Assembly: GCF_001660815.1 (NCBI RefSeq)
Contig: NZ_LYMI01000016.1
Location: 1-64,000 of the forward strand
Length of the DNA stretch: 64,000 nucleotides
From: Xanthomonas nasturtii
GTDB lineage: Bacteria; Pseudomonadota; Gammaproteobacteria; Xanthomonadales; Xanthomonadaceae
Direction: 5' to 3'
Shown here piece by piece: positions 53,119-62,146 of the stretch. The translations under genes were made by a program, and so were the position numbers. A model generated the notes under the pieces. It was given only the letters and a program-made list of their open reading frames with translations. It ran no database searches and had not been told where the DNA came from. Numbering within the stretch: the first letter of the stretch is position 1; each line of letters opens with the position of its first letter.

Positions 53119-54364
53119 TACCAGTGCACCCCCAGGCCATGCGCAACGTCCACGCCGCTGCGCAGGCCGTCTTCGTGAAAGCCGAAGCCCCACGCCGCGC
53201 CGGCAAACCAGGTGTGCTGCACGCCCTGGATTTCGGCCTTGCGCGTCTGCGCAGCCAGTGCGGCCGCGTTCTGTACCGGGTGGCGATAGCGCATGCGCCG
53301 CAGCACTTTACCGGGGTCGATATCGTGGTCGCGGTTGAGGCTGACGATGAACGGCTGCGGCGAAGCGATCGACTGCAATGCGTTCATCCAGTAACTCACC
53401 GTGCACGCCGCGTTCGGGTCTACCGGCACGTGCGCGTTCCATGCGGCCCAGGCGCGCTTGTCGCGCGGCAGCACGCTGGCGTCGGTATGCAGCACGGTGT
53501 CGTTGTCCTGGTAGGTGATGCCGCCAAGGATCTGCTGTTCGGCAGGCGTGGCATCGCTGAGCAAAGCCAGCGCATCGTCGGCATGGCAGGCCAGCACCAC
53601 ATGGTCGAAATGTTCTTCGCCACGCAACGAACTCAAGGTCACGCCGTTGGGCGCGCGGCGGATCGAGTGCACCGGCGTGGACAGGCGTTCGATCACCTGC
53701 CAACGCCGCCGCAGCGCACGCACATAGCTGTTGGATCCGCCACGCACCACCTGCCACTGCGGGCGACCGCTGAGTTGCAGCATGTGGTGATTGGCCATGA
53801 AGCCGATCAGCTGGCCCATCGGGAATTCGAGAATGATCTGCGAGGGCGACGACCACAGCGCCGAGGCCATCGGTACCAGATGCTGGTCGCGAAACGCCTC
53901 CGAATAGCCGTGCCGCTGCAGGTAGGCGCCCAGCGTGCTGAAGCGCTCATCGCTGTGCAGCACCGCCGGTGCCTGGCGATAGAAGCGGCGCAGGTCGGCC
54001 AGCATGCCCCAGAAGCGCGGGCTGAGCAGATTGCGCGGCTGGCAGAACAAGCCGCTCAGGCTGCCGGCGTTGTATTCCAGCCCGCTGCGCGCATCGTGCA
54101 CCGAAAAGCTCATCGTGGTTGGCTGCGCACACACGTCCAGCTCGGCAAACATGCGCGTGAGCAGCGGATAGTGCTGCGGGTTGAACACGATGAAGCCGCT
54201 GTCCACCGCGTAACGCTGGCCCTCCAGCTGGATGTCGTGGGTATGCGTGTGCCCGCCAAGGTAATCCGACGCTTCGAACAAGGTCACTTCATAGCGCCGC
54301 GACAACAGCCACGCCGCGCCGAGGCCGGCGATTCCGCTGCCGACCACGGCAATCCTGCCTTCGC

Positions 54365-54368
<4 letters not shown>
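53118..54368 (-). CDS. FAD/NAD(P)-dependent oxidoreductase (COG2907)
   Basis: This is a 416-residue flavoprotein. The dinucleotide motif reads AVVGSGIAGLGAAWLLSR (residues 7-24), then LFEASDYLGGHTHTHD and the long substrate domain. The C-terminal FAD contact reads AAWGFGFHEDGLRSG. It belongs to the COG2907 amine-oxidase-like group that accompanies DUF1365 and CFA-like genes. A flavin-dependent desaturation or double-bond shift of a methylated acyl chain would suit the neighbourhood. It overlaps the desaturase stop by 4 nt. Confidence 0.9.
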
Positions 54369-55363
<995 letters not shown>

Positions 55364-55588
55364 GCGTGATTCTCCGTGTGTAGTCGTGGCCTTTTACGGA
55401 CGCTGCCGGCAAACAGATGCACCAGGCCGCTTGATCGTCGCATGCATGGGCGGGGTTCGCTTGTCGTGGCGAATGAATCGCGCAGTTGCGCACACATTGC
55501 CTGCGCCAGCTGACGCTGACGCGGATGAGGCTGATAGCAGGAACGCCGCGCTTGCCAAGCGCTCGCAAGCACGGTCAGGAGTGCTGGG

Positions 55589-56425
55589 TCAGGGCGCCAT
55601 CGCCAGCGTGCTGATGCCGCCCTTGGCCACCACGGTGCCGGTGGCAACGCCACCCGGTGCGCCGCCCGGCGGTTCCAGCGTGACGGCCAGGATCGCCTCG
55701 TTGCTGAGCATGGGCATCAGCTGATCGGGAATCTGCGCGCGGCGTGCGCGTTGATCGTCGAACGTGCCCATCGAATGCGCCTTGCCATCGGGCGTGATCA
55801 GCCACAGCTCCGGCACCTTGTCGGCGGTGGCGGTGCGGTCCAGTGGCGTCACCGTGATGGTGTGCTCGTCGGCATCCATCAGGGCCACGTAACCGGGGCG
55901 ACCGTCTTCGGTCGCCAGCGTCGAGGTCATGGCGATCCCGGTCGCGGCCGGCGGGTTGGTGGCAGGCGGCGGGGTGACCGGGGTCTGCACCATCGGGCCG
56001 GTTGCCGGTGGCTGCACCGCTGCCTGCGGCGTGCGCAGGTTGAGCAAGGCGAGCACGCATACCGCCGCAGTGGCCAGGCCACCGGCGCTGGCCCAGCGCC
56101 AGAACCGCACGCTGTTCCACAACGGCGCGGTGGGTGCGGTGGCGGTAGAAGGCGCTGCAGACGACACCGCGCGCAAGGGCGCATCGAAGCCCAGCGTCTG
56201 GCGCACGCGTGCCCACACCTGATCCGGCGGCGTCACTGCTGCGATCTCTTCCAGCAACGGCGCCAGCAATTCCTGCCACTGCAGCACTGCCTGGGCAAAC
56301 TGGCCGTCGGTGGCAATGCGTTGTTCGGCCGCCAGGCGCTCGTCTGCGCTCAGCAGGCCAAGCACGTATTCGCCGGCAAGCACGTCGCGCGGCGGTTCCT
56401 GGTCGATGGGGAAGGGCGTACTCAT
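55589..56425 (-). CDS. Anti-sigma factor (RskA/SigK regulator type)
   Basis: This is a 278-residue protein. The N-terminal anti-sigma domain (about 1-90: DVLAGEYVLGLLSADERLAAE) binds the sigma factor, a single helix lies near 120-140 (WASAGGLATAAVCVLALLN), and the periplasmic RskA domain covers 160-275 (GYVALMDADEHTITVTPLDR). No ChrR-type zinc cupin is present. Its start overlaps the sigma stop by 4 nt. It should hold the sigma factor inactive until an envelope or oxidative signal. Confidence 0.92.
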   Translation of the reverse strand: MSTPFPIDQEPPRDVLAGEYVLGLLSADERLAAEQRIATDGQFAQAVLQWQELLAPLLEEIAAVTPPDQVWARVRQTLGFDAPLRAVSSAAPSTATAPTAPLWNSVRFWRWASAGGLATAAVCVLALLNLRTPQAAVQPPATGPMVQTPVTPPPATNPPAATGIAMTSTLATEDGRPGYVALMDADEHTITVTPLDRTATADKVPELWLITPDGKAHSMGTFDDQRARRAQIPDQLMPMLSNEAILAVTLEPPGGAPGGVATGTVVAKGGISTLAMAP

Positions 56426-56985
56426 CGTTCCAGACAGGCCTTGAGTTTGGCCAGACCACGGCGGATCCAGCTTTTGACCGTGCCGATCGGCGTGTCGGTG
56501 CGCGCGGCGAGTTCTTCGTAGGTGATGCCTTCGAAAAACGCAGTGCGGATCAACTCGCTACGCGGCGGTTCCAGCTCGGCCAGGCAATGGTCGATGCGCC
56601 GGCGCGTGCTGGCGCGCTCTGTGCGCTCCAGCGGTGAGGCGTCGCTGGCGCGCAGTTCGCCGGCATCTTCCAGCGCAACATTGCGACGCTGCGGCGCGTT
56701 GGCGCGCAGATGGTCGATCGCCTTGTTGCGCGCGATCATCGCCAGCCAGGTGAGCCCGCGTGCGCGGCTCGGGTCGAACTGCCCGGCCTTGTGCCAGATC
56801 AGCGTGAACACGTCCTGCAGCACCTCTTCGGCTTCAGCGCGTTGCGGGATCATGCGCAGGCACACGCCGAACAGCTTGGGCGAGGTCTGCCGGTACAGCG
56901 CTTCGAAGGCATGCCGGTCGCCGCCCGCGGTTGCGGTCAGCAGGCGTCCGGTCTCATCGTCGTCGTGGCCAGGAATGGCACTCAT
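56422..56985 (-). CDS. ECF RNA polymerase sigma factor (SigK-like)
   Basis: This is a 187-residue ECF sigma factor. Region 2 reads EALYRQTSPKLFGVCLRM, EEVLQDVFTLIWHKAGQFD and TWLAMIARNKAIDHLRA. Region 4 reads RTAFFEGITYEELAARTD and PIGTVKSWIRRGLAKL. Together with the RskA-like anti-sigma gene it forms the ECF19/SigK-type pair. The lipid operon behind it in the same direction is the natural target. The ATG at 56985 gives the family length; the frame runs on upstream into the next gene. Confidence 0.94.
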   Translation of the reverse strand: MSAIPGHDDDETGRLLTATAGGDRHAFEALYRQTSPKLFGVCLRMIPQRAEAEEVLQDVFTLIWHKAGQFDPSRARGLTWLAMIARNKAIDHLRANAPQRRNVALEDAGELRASDASPLERTERASTRRRIDHCLAELEPPRSELIRTAFFEGITYEELAARTDTPIGTVKSWIRRGLAKLKACLER

Positions 56986-57043
56986 GCGGTCGGGCGTTGG
57001 GTAAGGTGGGGGCGATGCTACCGGAGTGCGCAGGCGCTGTCTG

Positions 57044-57409
57044 TCACTTGCGCAGCCACAACAGCACCGCGGCGAGCAACAACAGGATCTCGACACCGGC
57101 AAGTGCGACAGTTGGCGCCGAAACCGGCCACAAGCGCGACAGCGAGACGCTGCGGAACAGCACGATCGGCACGTAGAACGCCAATGCGACCACCAGGCCG
57201 GTGCGGGCTTGATCGATCCATGCGAAATAGCCGAACAGGAACGCCATGCCCAACTGCAGGCCGCCGTAGATGACCAGATATTCGGATTGCCCGGCCGGCG
57301 AGAGCTGGGTATAGCCCACTGCCGTTGCGGTCTTGGCCGGCGAGAGCGTGCACCACACCGCCAGGGCGAAGTAAAGCACTGCATTGATCCAGAGATAGGC
57401 TTTTGCCAC
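57044..57409 (-). CDS. Small four-helix membrane protein
   Basis: This is a 121-residue protein of four hydrophobic helices beginning MAKAYLWINAVLYFALAVW and ending LAGVEILLLLAAVLLWLRK, with a charged loop QLSPAGQSEYL. It is like DUF4345-type membrane proteins. It precedes the sigma gene by 58 bp on the same strand. A short inverted repeat GCCGTTG-tacg-CAACGGC (57443-57460) lies 33 bp upstream of its start. Function is unknown. Confidence 0.78.
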   Translation of the reverse strand: MAKAYLWINAVLYFALAVWCTLSPAKTATAVGYTQLSPAGQSEYLVIYGGLQLGMAFLFGYFAWIDQARTGLVVALAFYVPIVLFRSVSLSRLWPVSAPTVALAGVEILLLLAAVLLWLRK

Positions 57410-57494
57410 GACGGTGCTCCTGTGCGGGGAATGGGTGCCCGGGCCGTTGTACGCAACGGCGCGTGGTCGAACGTGAAGATGACGCGCGCGCGGC

Positions 57495-58283
57495 TCACGG
57501 GGCGCTGCACGACTTGGTCAGCGGCTGCTCGCGCGCCTGGCGCAACTCGTCGGCGCTGGCGGCGCGCGCAGCGGTGTCCGGAAAGACGATGCGCACGTGC
57601 GGGTAGCGGCCACGTTCGTCGCGAAGATTGCCGACCCCGCGGAATTCCAGCAGACGCTTGTCGGCAATCGAATAACGCACCTCCAGCGATGGCACCGCCG
57701 CCCCATACCAGGCATCCAGACCAATGCGGAAACGCCGCTGCCCGGCCGTGTCATCCACGCGTTCGACACGGAACGCCAGTTGCTTCTGCAGACTTGGCAA
57801 CACGAAATCCACCTTTTGCGGTGCGCTGGCCACGGCATCCCACTGCTTGCGCAGATAGGCGTCGAACCCGGCATCGATCACGCGCGCGCCGGCGCTGGGC
57901 GGCAGCGTGGTGCGGCGTTCGGGTTTGCCCGGCGCGAGCTGGAACATTTCGCGCACGCCATCGCGCTGGCGCACCCCTTCGCGGTAGCCATCGCGTCCAT
58001 CGATCAGGCTGAAGTCGGGCGAGGCGCCACCGCCGTCGACCTGCTTGCGCGCGAACGGCCGCCCGTCCACGCAGCGGTACAGCACCAGCCGCCCGCCGTC
58101 GTCGAGCAGCCAATGCGATTCGCGATACCGCAATGCGCCACTGTCGCCATCGAAGGCATCGCCATCCACCCGCGTCACTGCCGCGGCACCGAGCGGCAGG
58201 CTACCCAGCACCAGCAGCAGCAACGGCGGGGTCGGCCGGCAACGGACGGCGAGCGCGGTGAGGGCAGCGGCTAGTGGGCGCAT
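57495..58283 (-). CDS. Hypothetical exported protein
   Basis: This is a 262-residue protein with a likely signal peptide (LLLLVLGSLPLGAAA, cleavage after about residue 35). The mature part is beta-rich, with segments such as RLVLYRCVDGRPFARKQV and RYSIADKRLLEFRGVGNLRD and no recognisable catalytic motif. The start at 58283 (MRPLAAALTALA) gives the signal peptide; a longer version begins 13 codons upstream. It is 85 bp upstream of the small membrane protein gene on the same strand, possibly part of the sigma-factor operon. Confidence 0.72.
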   Translation of the reverse strand: MRPLAAALTALAVRCRPTPPLLLLVLGSLPLGAAAVTRVDGDAFDGDSGALRYRESHWLLDDGGRLVLYRCVDGRPFARKQVDGGGASPDFSLIDGRDGYREGVRQRDGVREMFQLAPGKPERRTTLPPSAGARVIDAGFDAYLRKQWDAVASAPQKVDFVLPSLQKQLAFRVERVDDTAGQRRFRIGLDAWYGAAVPSLEVRYSIADKRLLEFRGVGNLRDERGRYPHVRIVFPDTAARAASADELRQAREQPLTKSCSAP

Positions 58284-58546
58284 CGGCAGATCCTCGATGG
58301 AAGTGCATACCAATACGGGCACGACCGCAGCATGGATGCGCGGGATGCGTCAGGACGTTCCTGACGTCGAGGTGCGCTGGGTGGCTAACGTAGATGGCCA
58401 GGAAGGCGCTGGCGGCAGGCGGTGATGGCACCGATGGGGCCGGCGGCAGCGTTGGGTGCGCCGGCTCGGGTGATCTTGCTGCGCTGCGCCACGGTAGTGG
58501 CCGCGCAGGCGTCCACGGATTGCGCTATCGCTTTTGAATGCCGCGC

Positions 58547-58966
58547 TTAACCGACTGCGTGCAGCTCGATGCAATCGACCGGGCAGGCCGGCAGACACAG
58601 TTCGCAACCGGTGCACAGCGGCGCGATCACCGTGTGCATATGCTTGGCGCCGCCGACGATCGCATCCACCGGGCAGGCCTGGATGCACTTGGTGCAGCCG
58701 ATGCAATCGGCTTCCACGATCCAGGCCACCTGCGGCAAGGTGTGGGTGCCGCGCGTGCGGTCGTACGGGCGCGCCGGCACCTGCAGTACCTGCGCCAATG
58801 CACGTGCACCGGCATCGCCGCCGGGCGGGCAGTGGTCTACGTCTGCAAGCCCATCTGCCATCGCCTGCGCATACGGGCGGCAGCCGTCATACCCGCATTG
58901 CCCGCATTGGGTTTGCGGCAGCAGGCGGTCCAGGCGTTCGACCAGATCCCGGGCAGGCGTGGTCAT
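58547..58966 (-). CDS. RnfB-like ferredoxin, soluble form
   Basis: This is a 139-residue protein with the CGQCGYDGC...HCPPGG [4Fe-4S] domain at about 21-50 and two classical ferredoxin motifs ([14 protein letters not shown] at about 88 and [14 protein letters not shown] at about 118). Unlike RnfB/RsxB of electron-transport complexes it has no N-terminal membrane helix, and no rnfA, C, D, G or E lies here. It may feed electrons to another soluble redox enzyme. It is coupled to the HAD phosphatase gene by a one-base overlap. Confidence 0.88.
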   Translation of the reverse strand: MTTPARDLVERLDRLLPQTQCGQCGYDGCRPYAQAMADGLADVDHCPPGGDAGARALAQVLQVPARPYDRTRGTHTLPQVAWIVEADCIGCTKCIQACPVDAIVGGAKHMHTVIAPLCTGCELCLPACPVDCIELHAVG

Positions 58967-59556
58967 CAGTGCAGCGGATTGCCGCGATACCAGCGCTGCT
59001 GCGCTAGCGCGAGCATCGGTCTGTCTTCACGGCTGTCGCCGTAGGCGTGCACGCAGGCGTATGCAGGCAGGTCGTAACGTGCCGTGATCTGCGCCGCCTT
59101 GTGTGGACCGCAATCGCCATCGGCATAGCGCCCGGTCAACACGCCTGCAGCGTGTTCCAGCCGATTGCAGATCAGCGACACCCCGTGCTGCGTACACCAC
59201 GGTTGCAGATACAGATCCAGCGAGGCCGACACCAGCACCACCTCATGTCCCTGCGCCTGATGCCAGTCGATGCGCTGCATCATCTCGGCACGCAACACGC
59301 CCGGGAGTACGGTGCGCGCGTAATCGGCGCCATGCGCGACCATCTCGTCCAGCGCGCGGCCACCGAAGACCAGGCGCGTCACGCGGGCGCGCAAGGCCGC
59401 TGCAGACACAATGCCCATGCGATAGCCAAGCACCCAGGGACCGACCTGCCACTTTGCCGTTGCCACCTGCGTCGGAGTCGCCACCTTGCGCAGAAAGCGC
59501 GCGTAGGTGTCGCAGGTGGTGATGGTGTGGTCGAAATCGAACAGGGCCAGGTGCAT
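58966..59556 (-). CDS. HAD-IB family phosphatase
   Basis: This is a 196-residue HAD hydrolase. Motif I reads FDFDHTITT (nucleophile Asp and DxDxT), motif II LVSASL, and motif [21 protein letters not shown]. The subclass IB with a helical cap acts on phosphoserine-like or lipid phosphates; the substrate is unknown. The ATG at 59556 starts on motif I ([10 protein letters not shown]). Its upstream region is a dense repeat cluster. The stop overlaps the RnfB-like start by one base. Confidence 0.9.
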   Translation of the reverse strand: MHLALFDFDHTITTCDTYARFLRKVATPTQVATAKWQVGPWVLGYRMGIVSAAALRARVTRLVFGGRALDEMVAHGADYARTVLPGVLRAEMMQRIDWHQAQGHEVVLVSASLDLYLQPWCTQHGVSLICNRLEHAAGVLTGRYADGDCGPHKAAQITARYDLPAYACVHAYGDSREDRPMLALAQQRWYRGNPLH

Positions 59557-59931
59557 GGGGGCTGGGATTGGGGATTGGGGATTGGGGATTGGGGATTCGT
59601 GGGAGTCGGGGCGGGAGTCGGTTCGGTAGCGAGAGTCGGGGAGGGCGCTGTATTTCTCGGGCCAATCCGTTTTTTCCCTTCTCCCTGTGGGAGAAGGTGC
59701 CCCGCGGGGGCGGATGAGGGTACGGGCGAAGCCACGTGCAGTTGCACGTCCACGCGTGGCTTCGCCCCGTACCCTCACCCCAACCCCTCTCCCGCAGGAG
59801 AGGGGCCTAGCCTCTTGCTTCTCCCACCGGGAGAAGGTGCCCCGCAGGGGCGGATGAGGGTACGGGCGAAGCACTCGTGTCAGGTCTCCCTCAACAATCA
59901 GGTCTTGCTTTTACGAATCCCCAATCCTGCC
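59557..59931. repeat. Intergenic repeat cluster (7-bp tandem, 54-bp direct copies, inverted copy)
   Basis: The 375 bases hold no gene. At 59564-59598 there are five gggattg/gggattc units in tandem. Two 54-base direct copies (59679-59732 and 59819-59872, about four mismatches) begin ttctccc and end gggtacgggcgaagc. Between them (59756-59808) is an inverted relative with ccgtaccctcacccc-aggagagggg. A copy of the latter lies at 36650-36699. These are dispersed Xanthomonas-type repeats with hairpin potential. Confidence 0.9.
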
Positions 59932-62022
59932 TCACCGCACCGGCATTCCCGGCTGCGCGCCGCTATCGGCATCCAGCAGCGCCAGTGCGCCACCGTCGAA
60001 GCCGGCCGACAGGATCATGCCTTCGCTGATGCCGAAGCGCATCTTGCGCGGGGCCAGGTTGGCGATGAACACCACGCTGCGGCCGACCAGCGTTTCCGGT
60101 TCGCCGTAGCTGGCGCGGATGCCCGAGAAGATCTGGCGCTTGCCCAGCTCGCCAGCGTCCAGTTCGAAGCGCAGCAGCTTGTCCGAGCCTTCCACGAACT
60201 CGCAGACCAGCACCTTGCCGATGCGCAGGTCGAGCTTGGCGAAATCGTCGATGCCAATAAGACCTGCACTCGAGACGGACGTAGGGGGATTGGCCGGCGC
60301 AGCCGCTTTTGCATCGGTTTTTGCCGCCTTTGCAGCGCTGGCAGTGGTTACAGCCGGTGCGGCAGGCGCGGCGAGGGTGTCTTTGGAAGCGTCGGTCATG
60401 GCGTCGATCAGTTTGGGGTCGATACGGGTGAACAGGGCGGTGTAGGGCTGGATCGTGTGCGAGGTCAGTGGGCGGGTCACATCTTCCCAACTGGTCATCG
60501 GCGCAGACAAAAACGCCTCGGCCTCGGCGCAGGTGCGCGGCAGGATCGGCTTGAGCGCAGCCACCAGGATGCGGAACAGATTCAGCCCCTGCGTGCACAC
60601 CGATTGCAGCTGCGCATCGGCGCCGTCCTGCTTGGCGATCACCCACGGCTTGCTGTCGTCGATGTACTTGTTGGCCTCGTCGGCCAGCGCCATGGTCTGA
60701 CGGATCGCACTGGCGGCATCGTTACGTTCGTAAGCCTCGCGGATCGGCGCCAGTGCGGCGACGAAGCGGTCGTACTGCGCAGCATCGGGTAACGACTCGG
60801 CCAGCTTGCCGTCGAAGCGCTTGCCGATGAAGCCGGCGCAGCGGCTGGCCAGGTTGACGAACTTGCCGACCAGATCCGCGTTCACCCGCGTTACGAAGTC
60901 GCCCAGGTTGAGGTCCAGGTCGTCCACGCCGCCGGAGGATTTGGCCGCGAAGTAATAACGCAGCGCTTCCGGCTCCAGGCCGACATCCAGGAACGTCCGC
61001 GCCATCACGAAGGTGCCGCGCGATTTGGACATCTTGGCGCCATCGACCATCAAATAGCCGTTGACGTGCAGCCGCGTCGGCGCGCGATGGCCGGTGCCGT
61101 GCAACACCGCTGGCCAGAACAGGCCGTGGAAATTGACGATGTCCTTGCCGATGAAGTGATGCAGCTCGGTTTGCGTACCGGCGACCAGATGCGATTCAAA
61201 ATCTTCGCCCATCTGCGCGCACAGCGTCTTGAAGCTGCACAGATAGCCGATCGGCGCATCCAGCCAGACGTAGAAATACTTGCCCGGCTGGCCGGGAATC
61301 TGGAAGCCGAAATACGGTGCATCGCGCGAGATGTCCCACGCGCGCAGGCCGCCTTCGGTGTCCAGCCACTCCTTGAGCTTGGCCTTGACACCGGGCAGCG
61401 CCACGTCGTCAGCGAGCCACTGCCGCAGGAAGCCGTCGAAATGACCGACTTCGAAAAAGAAATGCTCCGAATCGCGCAGCTCCGGGGTGGCGCCGGAGAT
61501 CACCGACTTGGGCTCTTTCAGCTCGGTCGGCGCATAGGTCGCACCGCACACTTCGCAGTTGTCGCCGTACTGGTCGGCGCTGCCGCAGTTGGGGCAGATG
61601 CCCTTGATGTAGCGGTCCGGCAGGAACATGCCCTTGGCCGGGTCGTAGAACTGCGCCACCGAGCGACGGCTGATATGGCCGGCGGCTTCCAGCTTGGCGT
61701 AAAAGGCTTCGGTAAGCTCGCGGTTGACCGGCGAATTGGTCGAGTCGTAATGGTCGAAGGTCACCCCGAACGCGGCGAAATCGCGCTCGTGGCTGGCCTG
61801 GATGCTGGCGATGAAGGCTTCCGGGGTCACGCCGGCCTTTTCGGCGGCCAGCATGATCGGTGTGCCATGGGTGTCGTCGGCGCAGACGAACCAGGTCTTG
61901 TCGCCGCGCAACCGGCGCGCGCGCACCCAGATATCGGCCTGGATATAGCCGACCAGATGGCCAAGATGCAGCGGGCCGTTGGCGTACGGCAGGGCAGTGG
62001 TGACGAGTGCGGTGCGGGTCAT
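59932..62022 (-). CDS. metG: Methionyl-tRNA synthetase
   Basis: This is a 696-residue class I synthetase. The HIGH motif is HLGH (residues 19-22), the zinc knuckle reads CPNCGSADQYGDNCEVCG (about 145-162), and the KMSKS loop reads GAKMSKSRGTF (about 335). A C-terminal tRNA-binding domain of the EMAP/Arc1p type (DDFAKLDLRIGKVL) is joined by an Ala-rich linker near residue 570. This is the long, dimeric bacterial form. It stands alone, with the repeat cluster behind it. Confidence 0.97.
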   Translation of the reverse strand: MTRTALVTTALPYANGPLHLGHLVGYIQADIWVRARRLRGDKTWFVCADDTHGTPIMLAAEKAGVTPEAFIASIQASHERDFAAFGVTFDHYDSTNSPVNRELTEAFYAKLEAAGHISRRSVAQFYDPAKGMFLPDRYIKGICPNCGSADQYGDNCEVCGATYAPTELKEPKSVISGATPELRDSEHFFFEVGHFDGFLRQWLADDVALPGVKAKLKEWLDTEGGLRAWDISRDAPYFGFQIPGQPGKYFYVWLDAPIGYLCSFKTLCAQMGEDFESHLVAGTQTELHHFIGKDIVNFHGLFWPAVLHGTGHRAPTRLHVNGYLMVDGAKMSKSRGTFVMARTFLDVGLEPEALRYYFAAKSSGGVDDLDLNLGDFVTRVNADLVGKFVNLASRCAGFIGKRFDGKLAESLPDAAQYDRFVAALAPIREAYERNDAASAIRQTMALADEANKYIDDSKPWVIAKQDGADAQLQSVCTQGLNLFRILVAALKPILPRTCAEAEAFLSAPMTSWEDVTRPLTSHTIQPYTALFTRIDPKLIDAMTDASKDTLAAPAAPAVTTASAAKAAKTDAKAAAPANPPTSVSSAGLIGIDDFAKLDLRIGKVLVCEFVEGSDKLLRFELDAGELGKRQIFSGIRASYGEPETLVGRSVVFIANLAPRKMRFGISEGMILSAGFDGGALALLDADSGAQPGMPVR

Positions 62023-62101
62023 GGCAGGCGTGATGCGGGGGACACGCGATTATCGCACGGCTGTGCCAGCTGCCCGCCAACGTCCCGGGGCACGGCTGCA
62101 G

Positions 62102-62142
62102 TGCCGGCGACCGGACCCCTTTACCAGGCCCGGTCGCCGGCA
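62102..62142 (-). terminator. Hairpin behind the TonB receptor gene
   Basis: A 13-bp perfect stem TGCCGGCGACCGG / CCGGTCGCCGGCA with a 15-base loop sits 5 bases past the stop of the minus-strand TonB receptor gene and before the metG start. No T run follows. Confidence 0.7.
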
Positions 62143-62146
62143 GTCC

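Noticed and set aside
55364-55588. Exact ECF promoter for the lipid operon
   Set aside because: No -35/-10 pair could be told from background without a consensus for this sigma factor.
59564-59598. G-quadruplex function of the gggattg tract
   Set aside because: The G runs are suitable, but no position relative to a promoter supports a role; left as a tandem repeat.
59679-59872. CRISPR-like direct copies
   Set aside because: Only two imperfect copies, with an inverted relative in the spacer and no cas genes; ordinary dispersed repeat.
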